Assembly (NCBI GenBank): GCA_963693285.1
Contig: OY848931.1
Span: 2,616,144-2,680,143 of the forward strand
Length of the DNA stretch: 64,000 nt
Source of the DNA: Xestospongia muta
Lineage: Eukaryota > Porifera > Demospongiae > Haplosclerida > Petrosiidae
Direction: 5' to 3'
Below the pieces are notes generated by a model. That model did no database searches. It saw only the letters and a list, made by a program, of their open reading frames with translations, and was not told the DNA's origin. The position numbers were made by a program, and so were the translations under genes. Below, in pieces: positions 1-12,019 of the stretch; position 1 is the first letter of the stretch; each line of letters begins with the position of its first letter.

Positions 1-2403
1 CAAGGTATTGAACAGTTGAATGTATACATGGGTGATCAGGAATGACAGAATTAAAAGACTACTATAAATTTAGGAGTATACAGAAACGCTAGTCACGCAT
101 GTGAAAAATACAAATTTATTTATCCTTTAAAGGTCATTCTATTACCAAAGAGACATATTCGTCTAAAGAATAAAATGTGAAGAAGCAATTCATACCAAGC
201 ATTGGCTTTTATACACTATACAGTGGCATAGGAGCTGTACGGACCATAGCAGCCATGGCCGCTACACATTTTACCAATGTTAACTTATTAATATTCATAG
301 TTATTAATATTCATAAACTATTAATAATGAATAATTAATTTAACTACTCTATATATAGCTCTTCCCTTTCTTCACATTTCATTGAATCTAAGCCACATGC
401 ATGCAATGGTAGTCGCTGGTAATAGTGGTAGATGTTTGCCTAACCAACCACACCAACCTCTTACTTTTACATTTCCAAAAAGGGAATTTAGGAAAAAAGT
501 GGTTTGTAAGAGAAGCTTCCAAGTTTCGTGGTTTAGTAAATGGTCTTGGTTACATTATGTTGAAGATAAAAATGTTGTGTTGTGCTATACTTGTGCTCAT
601 GCTTATTCAGAAAAAAACTTCAGTGGTCTCCTAATCATGATATGGCATTTATTTCAAAAGGTTACCACAACTGGAAGGATGCTCCTACTAAGTTTAATAT
701 ACATTCTTCTAGCAACTGTCACAAAGAAGCATCTCTTACAGTGCTGACATTGCCTTTCACAACTAAAGATGTCGGAGAATCTCTTTCAGCAATACACCAA
801 CAAGAAAAACTTTCACTTAATGATAATTAATCAAGTTCCACCCATTAATAACTAGCCACGCCTACGCATTACACCCATTGGCCTCTGCACTTACAAATTA
901 CTTCCTACACCTTTGCTATAATTATGATTATAACATCTGACCTTACAAACTGTTATCAGAAAATATTGTCACTTCCCATATCATCATCTTTGTTGAAGAA
1001 AGGGAATACAAACATCACTATAGAAATAGTTAAAAAGATATTACTGCACAACACAGGAACGTAGACATGAATGATTTGGTCTGGCAATTAATTATTCTGG
1101 TAATTAATTTTCATGATGGGCGTTAACTTTTAAAAATAAAATTTTGTTAATTAATCGAATGACCTGCTTTATACGAAGTCTTTGGCAACGTCTGTTAATG
1201 AAATACAATCAAGTTTTTCTACCATAATGTGGTTTAGTCGTACCTGTGTTATTTTATTCGTAAATATGACTTCACACTCCTGAAATAAAGATCTCTCGTA
1301 CATATACAATACAAACTGTTGTCAGAAAATATTGTCACATCCCAGATCATCATCTTTGTTGCAGAAATATTATACCAACGTCACTATAGAAATAGTTAAA
1401 AGATATTATTGATTGCACAACAGTTATCAGAGAACTATATCAGTTCAGTATGACTAGAAGTATATTATCAAAAGAAAGCACAGTAACAGATTGTAATCAT
1501 ATATTTTGTAAGGAAACAGTTTGCAAAGATCATGCTTAGAACTCAATTGAGGCATATGAAGTGTTATCAGAAAAGGCTAAATATTCATACATACTAATCA
1601 AAAATATATATGAATAAATAATTCAAGCCAATAACAATTAATCAGTACTTTTAGTACAATAGAACAAGTCTGAATTATGCCACAAAAAGCAATGGAAGAA
1701 TAGAACGCAAGTTAGACAAGAACATAGTGAACAGAACAGTTATTTATATTAAAACACAGGGTGATGTAAGGACTCAACAAGAGAATTATACACTAAGACA
1801 CGTTACTTTAGGATACACTGAAATGAGTGTTCTTTAGAGGAGTGTACATAGGAGGACACATATACAGACTAGCACACAATGAATGGGAATGGATGCAGTG
1901 AACATAGTGGACTTAACAACAATAATAGGTAAAGATACAGGGTAGCTTAAAAGGTAATATTGACACTTGGGGGTTACATTAACTGACAGTGGATAGAATG
2001 TTGTTTGGACATGGTGATCATAGTGGACTTAGCAACATAAGAGGTAAGAACACTAGTTACTTATAGAAATATGATTGTTACATTAGAGGACAATGGACAT
2101 ACTTGACTTCACAAAATAAGCCTTCTCTTCAGGTGATGAATCACCTTTGCTCTAGTGTGTAAAGAGATTCATTAATTTACATGCAGATGTACTAGAAAAA
2201 GAAGGGCCATTATTGTCAGAAGCAACCAAAAGCACTAGATACAAGCTAGGTGGTAACTGTAAGTCTTCAAGTAAAAAAAACCTTAGCTAAGGAGAGTAGG
2301 AAATGGGTGAGGTATATATCATCACCCCCTATTAGAAACTACAACAAACCTGTATCGTACTAGAAGCACCACACCCACTCATTAAGCTTTCATAGCCACA
2401 CCT
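1..2403 (+). repeat. Left inverted-repeat arm, outer segment
   Basis: This segment is the reverse complement, with few differences, of 25521-27960. The first bases (caaggtattgaacagttgaa) mirror the bases ending at 27960. Paired positions sum to about 27961 across the arm. The arm may extend upstream of the window, because position 1 already pairs. It carries the zinc-finger relic at 382-830, a block from about 944 to 1690 that has a diverged relative at 7106-8350, and degenerate subrepeats of about 100 bp at 1860-2110. No intact gene was seen outside the zinc-finger fragment. Coordinates come from reading by eye and may be off by a few bases. Confidence 0.9.
382..830 (+). pseudogene. Decayed TTF-type zinc finger of ZMYM1/hAT-transposase type, left copy
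   Basis: The frame starting at 382 encodes KREFRKKVVCKRSFQ followed by SWFSKWSWLHY, then VVLCYTCAHAYSEK. This is the pattern of the TTF-type zinc finger at the N-terminus of ZMYM1-like and hAT-family transposases (basic KxRSFQ, WF-x-W-x-WLHY, Cys-x2-Cys). After about residue 74 the homology moves to another frame (582-830), which reads KLQWSPNHDMAFISKGYHNW, then SSSNCHKEA and TTKDVGES, the usual continuation of the domain. The frame ends after LSLNDN. The dimerisation and catalytic parts of a transposase are absent. The relic therefore has a frameshift and is only an N-terminal fragment. In the host family this domain binds DNA; no function is claimed here. A near-identical reverse copy lies at 27132-27564. 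Confidence 0.72.
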
Positions 2404-2693
2404 ACTAACTATTTTGGGTGTAGCTTATTTTGACCACACCTTATTTTTTAATTAATGATCTAATTCCACCCAAAAAACCCTTGGTGTGTATAAGGCTGGC
2501 AACGAACTATTAATTAGTTGCTTGTGACTTCATCAGCTTTTGCTCTGGACGATATACTCACCTTTGTCCTTTGCTTTTAAAAGCATAATCATCCAATACT
2601 TACTTACCTTTACCTATTGTTATAGATTATATAATTGTGTATGATATATAGGGAAGTTTAGATACAGATACCCAACATTTTACGGTAACTATG

Positions 2694-2750
2694 TAATACT
2701 ACCACATGTAATACTACCAAATATAACACTGCCAAATGTAATACTGCCAG
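2694..2750 (-). repeat. 15-bp subrepeats, left border of the 139-bp array
   Basis: Roughly four degenerate copies of a 15-bp unit (ccaaatgtaatactg) lie immediately left of the 139-bp array. They are in opposite orientation to the six copies on its right side at 4457-4550, so the array is bracketed by inverted subrepeats. Confidence 0.85.
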
Positions 2751-2761
2751 TCATTACATAA

Positions 2762-4400
2762 CAAGTCCAAATGTAGCGTATGCTGTTAACTTACATCCCT
2801 GGACTCTTTTAGATAAATCAGCGTCTTGAGCCTTGATCCAGATGTCCAATGATGCTAAAAAATTAAAACAGAAATTAAGAATAATGATGTATTATCGATT
2901 AATTTAAAGTAGTAGTGTATGCTGTTGACTTACATCCCTAGACTCTTTTAGATAGATGAGTTTCTTGAGCCTTGATCCAGATGTCCAACGATGCTATAAA
3001 ATTAAAACAGAAATTAAGAATAATGATGTATTATCAATTAATTTAAAGTAGTAGTGTATGCTGTTGACTTACACCCCTGGACTCATTTAGATAGATGAGT
3101 TTCTTGAGCCTTGATCCAGATGTCCAACGATGCTATAAAATTAAAACAGAAATTAAGAATAATGATGTATTATCAATTAATTTAAAGTAGGAGTGTATGC
3201 TGTTGACTTACATCCCTGGAGTCTTTTAGATAGATGAGTTTCTAGAGCCTTGATCCAGATGTCCAACGATGCTATAAAATTAAAACAGAAATTAAGAATA
3301 ATGATGTATTATCAATTAATTTAAAGTAGTAGTGTATGCTGTTGACTTACATCCCTGGAGTCTTTTAAATAGATGATTGTCTTGAGCCTTGATCCAGATG
3401 TCCAACGATGCTATAAAATTAAAACACAAATTAAGAATAATGATGTATTGTCAATTAATTTAAAGTAGTAGTGTATGCTGTTGACTTACATCCCTGCACT
3501 CTTTTAGATAGATGAGTTTCTTGAGCCTTGATCCAGATGTCCAACGATGCTATAGAATTAAAACAGAAATTAAGAATAATGATGTATTATCAATTAATTT
3601 AAAGTAGTAGTGTATGCTGTTGTCTTACATCCCTGGACTCATTTAGATAGAGATGAGTTTCTTGAGCCTTGATCCAGATGTCCAACGATGCTATAAAATT
3701 AAAACAGAAATTAAGAATAATGATGTATTATCAATTAATTTAAAGTAGTAGTGTATGCTGTTGACTTACATCCCTGGAGTCTTTTAAATAGATGATTGTC
3801 TTGAGCCTTGATCCAGATGTCCAACGATGCTATAAAATTAAAACACAAATTAAGAATAATGATGTATTGTCAATTAATTTAAAGTAGTAGTGTATGCTGT
3901 TGACGTACATCCCTGCACTCTTTTAGATAGATGAGTTTCTTGAGCCTTGATCCAGATGTCCAACGATGCTATAGAATTAAAACAGAAATTAAGAATAATG
4001 ATGTATTATCAATTAGTTTAAAGTAGTAGTGTATGCTGTTGACTTACATCCCTGGACTCTTTCAGATAGATGAGTTTCTTGAGCCTTGATCCAGATGTCC
4101 AACGATGCTATAAAATTAAAAGAGAAATTAAGAATGATGATGTTTCATCAATTAATTTAAAGTAGTAGTGTATGCTGTTAACTTACATTCCTGGACTCTT
4201 TTAGATAGATGAATGTCTTGAGCCTCGATCCTGATGTCCAACGATGCTATAAAATTAAAACAGAAATTAAGAATGATGATGTCTCATCAATTAATTTAAA
4301 GTAGTAATGCATGCTGTTAACTTACATTCCTGGACTTTTTTAGATAGATGAATGTCTTGAGCCTCGATCCTGATGTCCAACGATGCTATAAAAATAAAAC
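2762..4400 (+). repeat. Tandem array, 139-bp unit, 12 copies
   Basis: The landmark gatgtccaa recurs at 2841, 2980, 3119, 3258, 3397, 3536, 3677, 3816, 3955, 4094, 4233 and 4372. Eleven intervals give a period of 139 bp, except one of 141 caused by an extra 'ag' near 3650. Units at 3397 and 3536 share variants (cacaaatt, tattgtc, ccctgcactc) with those at 3816 and 3955. This marks a three-unit higher-order duplication of 419 bp. The last three units diverge most, as is common at array edges. Confidence 0.95.
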
Positions 4401-4456
4401 AGAAATACAGACTAATAATGTATTATACACTGATGTTACAATATTATATTGACAAC

Positions 4457-4550
4457 GTTACATTTGGCAGTATTACATTTGGCAGTATTACATTTGGCAG
4501 TATTACATTTGATAGTATTACATTTGGTAATATTATATTTTGTAGTATTA
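4457..4550 (+). repeat. 15-bp subrepeats, right border of the 139-bp array
   Basis: Six tandem copies of tattacatttggcag and variants. This is the reverse complement of the unit at 2694-2750. The run creates an artificial frame with a repeated ITFGS motif, which should not be read as a protein. Confidence 0.9.
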
Positions 4551-5407
4551 ATTTGTATGTTGTCAAAGTAGCAGTTAACGTTTATATATTATTGATTATA
4601 CTTACCAATTGAGTGCTTCATCTGCTTGTACGCGAGTGTGTGTATGGGTGACATAAAAGATAATGTAATACTGTTTAGTCATACATTATGATATTAAATA
4701 TATTTACCATTACACTGACATCCAGGCGGTATATCTGGAAGAACAAGAATAATTATCTGTGATTATAATTGAGTCTATCACTATGTAATAGATTATGTTA
4801 CCATGTCATATGATATTCCACAAGACAAATGCTTGGTAAAAACTGGACATTACCTAGTATATTGTATAAAACTGAATATAACAAGAAAGAGAACACAACA
4901 AAATTATGTGAGAGAATGTTTACTTTCTTAATTATCTGCCTATGTTGACAGTGATATATAAAAGATATAAAATGTATATGTGTAATATTTAATACCTGTA
5001 GATATAGTAATGTCAGATATCATTGAATAGAATGTAGTGTTTATGGGTAGTGTCATAAATAGACACAAATAAATCAAAGAGTAAGATTAAAGTTGACTGA
5101 CCTATTATCTGTAGTCTACAGAAGATTACAGCCTGTATTATTGACAAAGCATTGTACAACATTTTACAGACCAGACTCTTACAAATATTCCACATACCAG
5201 TGACAGTATATAAACTCCAGTATGTTTGTACTGACATAGAAGGAGTGAAATTAGAAGGAGTGAAATTTTGGCTAACTAATTGTACAAAGTTAGTATAGAT
5301 CTGTGGTACATAGAGAGAAAACACAACAGTAATTATAACATAGTCTTACATATTCTACAAAAATATGTTAAGTTGCTCATAAAACACTATTGGTTTTAGA
5401 TAAGATG

Positions 5408-8400
5408 TGTCACATACATATGAAAGGCTATAGGGAAAATAATTTACTACTCATGATACATAACTACACTACTAAATGTAGGCAATTACAAGATGGGATG
5501 AGCTTGTTGCAAAACTTAACACTAAGACTCCTAAAAAGGGAGGGTATACTTGTTCTATATGCAGCAGACTGACTCTAAACTAATAATTTATAACAAAATA
5601 TCAGGTAGGTAGTCTAGTACATTTTACATAGAGCATGCTATTAGGTTATAGAGGTCTTTTCAACAATTAATCCTTGTCCACTGAGTGAGCTGTAAAGGCA
5701 AGTTCTATACCATACATGCACCAGACCTATACTATATGCTATTAACAAGAATGCTAAGTTGCAATGTGTACTTCGGCACATTCCATATAGTATCTATGTA
5801 TGCACACCAACTTCAGTAAAATTATAAGCTCTATAAAAGCTCTATAAAAGCTAAGAATAAGGCTTGGCTCTTGACGCATGCATGTACATATATTTGTGAT
5901 TACAGTTACTCTGACCAAATTTGTGACTGTCCTTTTTGTAGGCAGTACAGGTTTTGCTGGCATCTTTGTAGTGCAAAATACCAGAAAATATTTTCACTGC
6001 TGGGATCATCATCTTGTTGGAGAGAAACAGAATACCAACATCACTAAAGACATTATTCCACATGATTTTTATCAAAAAGCTATATCAGAAGTAAATTTGT
6101 AATAACATCCACAATCATTAAATGTTAGATATAACGTACATGATGTTGATGATACTAAAAGAGTCCAGGGAGATATAGATAGTCTGTGATATAGAGCAGC
6201 ATAAAGCAGCAACTATAGAAACATATTATTATAATATAGTAGTTCAAAGGTTTGAAGGCTAATTTGGACACAGTGAACACAGTAGATGTAGAAACATAAT
6301 AGGTAAGGACACAGGTTATTTATAGGGATAAAATAATAGCTACATTAAGGGACAGAGGATAGAACAGTTCTTCAGATTCAGTGAACTTAAAAACATAACA
6401 GATAACAATAAACAAATATATAATGACAGCTACATTTGGGTATAGTGAATATAACAGTACATGTACTTGTATAATTATTCATGTCATAATACAAGATATG
6501 AACTACTAATGATATATAACTACACTATTAAAAGTAGGCAATTACAAGATGGGATGAAATTTTAACTCTAAACTCCTAAAGAAGGAGGATATGCTTGTAC
6601 TATAAGCAGAGACTGGCTCTAAGTTAATAATTTATAAATTAACAAAATATTGGCTAGGTACTCTAGTACATTTTATAATTTATAGTGAATGCTATTAGGT
6701 TATAGAGTGGTTTTCAATAGTTAACCACTCTAAAGGCAAGTTCTATACTGTATATGCACCAGACCTACACTATATGCTATTAACAAGAATGCTAAGTCAT
6801 AAACATACTATGTGTGTACTTCAAGTCTCATTCCATATAGTACCTATGTATGCATGAACTTAAGTAAAATTAAAAGCTAAGAAAATGGCTTGGCAGTTAA
6901 TGCATCCATGTACATATATTTGTGATTACAGTTACTCTGACCCAATTTGTGACCGTCATTTTTGTAGGCAGTACAGCTTTCTTTCTGCTGGCATCTTTGT
7001 GGCACAAGACGTCCTATCAGATCTTCAGTAATAGATACTATATATATATATATAATTATAGAATGAACAAATTAATAATAATAATAAATCTACAACTTCT
7101 GATCTTACAAACTGTTATCAGAAAATAGTCACTTTTCAGATTATCTCATCTTTTGCAGAAACGAAATACCAGCATCACTATAGAAATAGTTAAAAAGATG
7201 TTACTGCACAACACAGGAACGTAGACATTAAAGATTTGATTCGGTAATTAAGTTTCATGATGGGCGTTAACTTTTTTAAAATAAATTTTTGTTAATTAAT
7301 CGAATGACCTGCTATATACGAAGTCTTTGGCAACGTCTGTTAGTGAAATACAATCAAGTTTTTCTTTGTGGACAAAGTACCATAATGTGGTTTAGTCGTA
7401 TCCGTGTCATAATTATTCGTAAATATGGTTTCACACTCCTGAGAGAACTAAAAATGTCTCTTACATCTACAATATATGAGCCTGGATCATCATCTTTGTT
7501 GCAGAAACAAAATAGCAACATCACTATAGAAATAGTTTAAAAGATATTATTGCACAACAATTATCAGAGAACTATATCATAATAAGTTTGTAATAACATC
7601 AGAGAACCATATCATAAGTAAATTTGTAATAACAGCCATTATCATAAATGTTAGATATAACTTACAAGATGTCGATGATACTAAAAGAGTCCAGACTAAA
7701 ACGCATTATTCTTGTTCGGTAGTCCCTACTCACCATCAAAAGAACCTATACTTCAATATACTAATACATGTTATAAGGTATAACTTACCAGTACTATATA
7801 TTATAGATATATATATAGTGCACACACACACACACATATATATATCACACACGCACACTAATATATGCATATATGTGTAAAATAATGACATTAATTTTGG
7901 TGAAATTTTATATACAACCCACAGCTATATAGTGGTGGTATGTATATATGTAGTTAACAGATCATCAATAATATTATAATATAGTAATTATAAAGCGAAG
8001 AGAAGTGATTATTAACTGGATGTACAACATCTCAATCTTACAAGGTGACAGTTATCAGAGAATGTGAACAGATCATCTTTTAAGGAAACTATCTAATTAC
8101 AAAATGAAACACATTTTATGCAATTATTTGTTAGATGTTTTATACATAGCTCACAACCAGTTTAGTATGACAAAGAGTATAGGATCAAACAAAAGCACAG
8201 TAACAAACTGTAATCATATATGTTGTAAAGAAACAGTTAGTAATTATCATGCTTAGACCTCAATTGAGCTACATAGAGTAATAATCAGAAAAACCTAAAT
8301 ATTCAAGCATAATAATCAAAATATATGAGCATGAATAATTGTAGCAAACAACAAGTAATTACTACATTTAATACAATAGAGCAAGTCTGATTAAAACAGG

Positions 8401-8702
8401 AGGGTGGACATTTTTGCCACTAAAGGACAAGGGAAGAATAGAACACAAGTTACACAAGGACATAATGAACAGGACAGTTGTATTAAAATACATGGAGACA
8501 TAAGGACACAACAAGAAAATTATACACTAACATGTTCAATTAGGATATATTGAAACAAGTGTACTTTTAAGAAGTGTAGAGATAGGAGGACAAATGAACA
8601 TACTGGCACACAATGAATAGGAATGGATACAGTGACCATAGTGGACTTAACAACAATAATAGGGTTAATTACAAGGTTACATTGACCCTCGGACACAATA
8701 AG
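5408..8702 (+). repeat. Left inverted-repeat arm, inner segment
   Basis: This is the reverse complement of 22500-25501; pairing sums are about 30922 over most of its length. It contains two diverged tandem copies of one block: the phrase around gcaccagacct occurs at about 5720 and 6755, and the phrase around acagttactctgacc occurs at about 5900 and 6925. A stretch at 7940-8282 is missing from the right arm. The matching open frames at 7289-7540 and 23379-23633, or 5754-5963 and 24938-25171, reflect the repeat and have no recognised protein homology. Microsatellite TA/CA tracts occur at 7795-7870. No gene was recognised. Confidence 0.88.
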
Positions 8703-9942
8703 GTTACATTAAGGGACAGTGGATAGAATGGTTGTTTGGATACTGTGAACATAGTGGACCTAGCAAAACAATAGGTAAGGACATATAGGAATATAATGAC
8801 AGCTACATTAGGACACAGTGGAGAGTAGAGTCGTTCACATAGTACACTTCAAAAGATAATAGGTGAAGTAACTACAACAATAATGTGTAAGAAGACAGGG
8901 TTACTTGTAGGACTACCTTGACATTGGAACACAATTAGTGTTACATAAGGAGTCGGTGAATAGAATAGTCATTCAGATACAGATAACATTAAAATTATAT
9001 TAGAACACAAAGTGATAAAAAACACAGAGGGTTAAATCGTATATTAGAAGGACCAAGTGAAAGCCACAGTTATATTAAGTTCTGACCATCATTAAAGAAG
9101 TTAGGGAACAATCACAATATTTTAGGATAAGGTTGTGACATAGAAGGATACATATTAGAGCCTAGGAGAAGAAATAAATATGTTGTTACTAAATAAAGAT
9201 ACTTGACTGATTTCATTCACAATTGCTGTATTCTACCAAATATACTGGTTACCAAATTCCATATATTACACAGAAAAGGACTAATCGGGTATAGTGTTTA
9301 TAAATGATTTGATGACAGGCTTAGTTCAAGACTGTCAATGCAAGGGCTAAAAGTGAATCAAAACTCACTGAGTACAAACGCTAAGTGGGACATGTTAAAT
9401 ATACTAACACACATGGATACTGTTACTCTGACCGTATTTGTTACTCCTGTTTTCCAGTTTTGTAGTAACCAGGAAGAGTTTTGCCTCAGTATTTGCTGCA
9501 CTATCAGAATGACTTGACTGCATGGACTTCAGTTCCTTCTTTTGGTCTTGCTAAACAGTACTGCAGAAGTAAAATCCTAATGGACTGGTTGCTAAAATGA
9601 ATTAATAGCTTCTAAGTTTATTATTTTCTAGTACAAAATTGGCACCACTAGAGTGGCTAGTCGAACTGAGCATGCCCAGTTGATCATCAAGATCGTGCCA
9701 TGATAGTAACAACAATATAACTCCCTATATGTAATCTAGTATACAATGAACATTGTCTGTCTGAATGTAAGTTTATTAAGCACACATATATGAAGCCCTG
9801 CCATTGTACAGAAGCATGCCATCATCTTGTTACAATGGGTGGAGTTATCAACTAGCATTTAGACCAATTGAGCCACATATCCTAGGAGACCATATTGTTT
9901 AAATATTCTTCCAAACGAACAAAAGTTTAAACATTTATGCAT
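8703..9942 (+). repeat. Inner end of the composite repeat, left copy
   Basis: This part lies beyond the inverted arms. It continues the degenerate subrepeats (agtggacttaacaac-type phrases at about 8640 and 8755). Its last 790 bp (about 9150-9942) match 20070-20834 in the same orientation and end at the same point, just after catttatgcatga. I take 9942 as one end of the repeat family. No coding feature was seen. Confidence 0.7.
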
Positions 9943-10235
9943 GATTTATAATGGTCAGAAAACTCCTCTTCTTGTCAACGTTTTTGGTGTAGTGGATTAC
10001 AGCATATATATATATAACCTGTTATCCTCTCGTTATAGTAAATTGTATACCAAGTATATCTTTCCGCTTAATGTCTTGTATAACTTACTGTATGAACATT
10101 TGATTTATTTTGATAGCTTTTCCACATATGTCATTTAATTTCTTGTACTTCAATGTAAGCCTTTTGTCTATCTACTTACTGCCTATTTGTATTAATATAA
10201 CCCTTAAGTTGTTTATGGAGAGTGTTATTATGTAG
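9943..10235. other. Unassigned spacer
   Basis: A+T-rich sequence between two convergent copies of the composite repeat. One small open frame (9941-10138) has no recognisable family. Nothing else was seen. Confidence 0.5.
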
Positions 10236-11770
10236 TCTACATTTGTTTCTTCCTCCAATATTCAAGTGTTCTAATGTATTGTTCTATGTCATAACATTAT
10301 CCTTAAATATTGTGATTGTTCCCTACCTTCTTTAATAACAGTCTGAACTTAATATAACACTGGATTTCACTTGGTCCTTCTAATATACCGTCCCACCCTT
10401 TGTGGTTTTTTACTTGATTTATTGTGTGCTAATATGTACATGTCTCCTACTATCTGCACTCCTCTAAATGAATACCTGTTTCAACATATCTTAATGTAAT
10501 GTGTCTTAGTTATAATTCTCTTGTTCAGTCCTTTTGTCACCTTGTGTTTTAATATAACTGTTCTGTTCATTATGTCGTTATGTAACTTAACTATGCCCTT
10601 ATTTAACTTGTGTTCTATTGTTCCCTTGTGTTTTGGTAGTGTAAACTTCCACCCTTCCAGTTTTATTCAGACTTGCTCTATTGTACTAAATGCACTCGTT
10701 AATTTTTGCTAGAATTATTTATGCTTATATTTTTGATTAGTATGCATGAATATTTAGTCTTTTCTGATAGTACTTTATATGGCTCAATTGAGTTCTAAGC
10801 ATGATTTTTGCTAACTGTTTCCTTACAAAATATATGATTACAGTCTGTTACTGTGCTTTCTTTTGATAATATACTTCTTGTGATACTAAACTGATATAGT
10901 TCTCTGATAACTGTTGTGCAATAATATCTTTTTAACTATTTCTACGGTGACGTTGGTATTTTGTTTTCTGCAACATAGATGATGATCTAGGCTGTGTCAA
11001 TATCTTCTGATAACAGTTTGTAAGTTCATAAATTATATTATATAAATGTACGAGAGATCTTTATTTCCCTCAGGATTGTGAAGTCAATTTACGAATAAAA
11101 TAACACAGGTACGACTAAACCACATTATGGTACTTTATGTCCACAAAGAAAAACTTCATTGTATTTCACTAACAGACGTTGCCAAAGACTTCGTATATAG
11201 CAGGTCATTCGATTAACAGTTTTTTTAAAGTTAACGCCCATCATGAAAATTAATTGCCAGACCAAATCATTCATGTCTACGTTCCTGTGTTGTGCAGTAA
11301 TATCTTTTTAACTATCTCTATAGTGACGTTTGTATTCCGTTTCTTCAACAAAGATGATGATCTGGGAAGTGACAATATTTTCTGGTAACAGTTTGTAAGA
11401 TCAGACGTTGTAGATGTAATTATTATTAATTGTTCACCCTTAATATATATTTAGTATCTATTACTGAATATCTGATAGGACATTTTGCAGAAACGACAGT
11501 CACAAATTTGGTCAGAGTAACTGTACTTAAAAATATATGTACATGCATGCATTAACTGCCAAACCTTTTTCTTAGCTTTTAATTTTACTTAAGTTGGTGC
11601 ATGCATAGATACTATATGTAACAAGCCTTGAAGCACACACATTATATGTTTGTGACTTAGCATTCTTGTTAATAGCATACAGTATAGGTCTGGTGCATAT
11701 ACAGTATAGAACTTGCCTTTACAACTCACCCAGTGGTTAACTGTTGAAAACTACTGTATAACCTAATGAC
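10236..11770 (-). repeat. Third copy of the composite repeat, reverse orientation
   Basis: Read in reverse complement, this matches the left arm from about 6740 to 9190 with large gaps. The part at 10236-10390 pairs with about 9040-9190, 10790-11400 pairs with 7106-8290, and 11400-11760 pairs with 6740-7080. It is more diverged than the two main arms. It ends about 65 bp before the first cadherin exon, so insertion of this copy may have removed the upstream part of that gene. Confidence 0.75.
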
Positions 11771-11833
11771 TATGCTATTATAATTACTTCATTTTTAATA
11801 CCACTGATTTAGATGATCCTCCCTAAAACACAG

Positions 11834-12019
11834 CTATATTACAACTCATTAGTGGCAATGATGAAGGGGCTTTCTATTTTAATAGCACCACCAGAACAAT
11901 TTATGTTTATAACTCTAGTTTGTTGGATTACGAGTCTGGACCTCTTACTTACACACTGACAGTGGAGGCTATGGATGCTGGAAATAATGCTTTAACAGAC
12001 ACAGCTTCAGTAATTATTG
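11834..12019 (+). pseudogene. Cadherin relic, exon 1 (C-terminal half of a cadherin repeat)
   Basis: After an acceptor-like aaaacacag, 61 codons read without a stop. They contain LISGNDEGAFYFNSTTR, then LLDYESGPLTYTLTVEAMD and ending TASVII. This is the second half of an extracellular cadherin (CA) domain: the S-G-N/D-x-G-x-F block, the L-D-Y-E block and the L-x-V-x-A-x-D strand. The exon ends in phase 1 at 12019, which joins correctly to the DVNDNAPQF exon at 13902. The nearest GT donor is one base further on (gggtaaac), so one extra G shifts the frame at this junction. In the family this is a calcium-binding adhesion ectodomain. No upstream exon is seen; a repeat copy ends at about 11770. 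Confidence 0.85.

Larger units (their letters stand above)
2404..5407. repeat. 3-kb segment present only in the left arm
   Basis: The homology between the inverted arms stops at about 2403 and resumes at about 5408. In the right arm the two flanks are separated by only about 24 bp (25498-25521). The segment holds the tandem array and flanking inverted subrepeats listed separately. It also holds simple A+T-rich DNA at 2404-2690 and 4551-5407 in which I recognise no gene. Open frames at 4373-4612 and 5013-5324 have no family resemblance. I see no clear target-site duplication at its edges. Confidence 0.8.

Noticed and set aside
4373..4612. Open frame with repeated ITFGS motif
   Set aside because: It is the translation of the 15-bp subrepeat run; a 15-bp period stays in frame by chance. 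No family resemblance.
5754..5963. Open frame matched at 24938-25171, and overlapping frames on both strands
   Set aside because: Same explanation: DNA-level repeat, frames open on both strands, no recognised domain.
7289..7540. Open frame with a near-identical partner at 23379-23633
   Set aside because: The match reflects the inverted arms at DNA level. The protein shows no motif, and other repeat copies break the frame.
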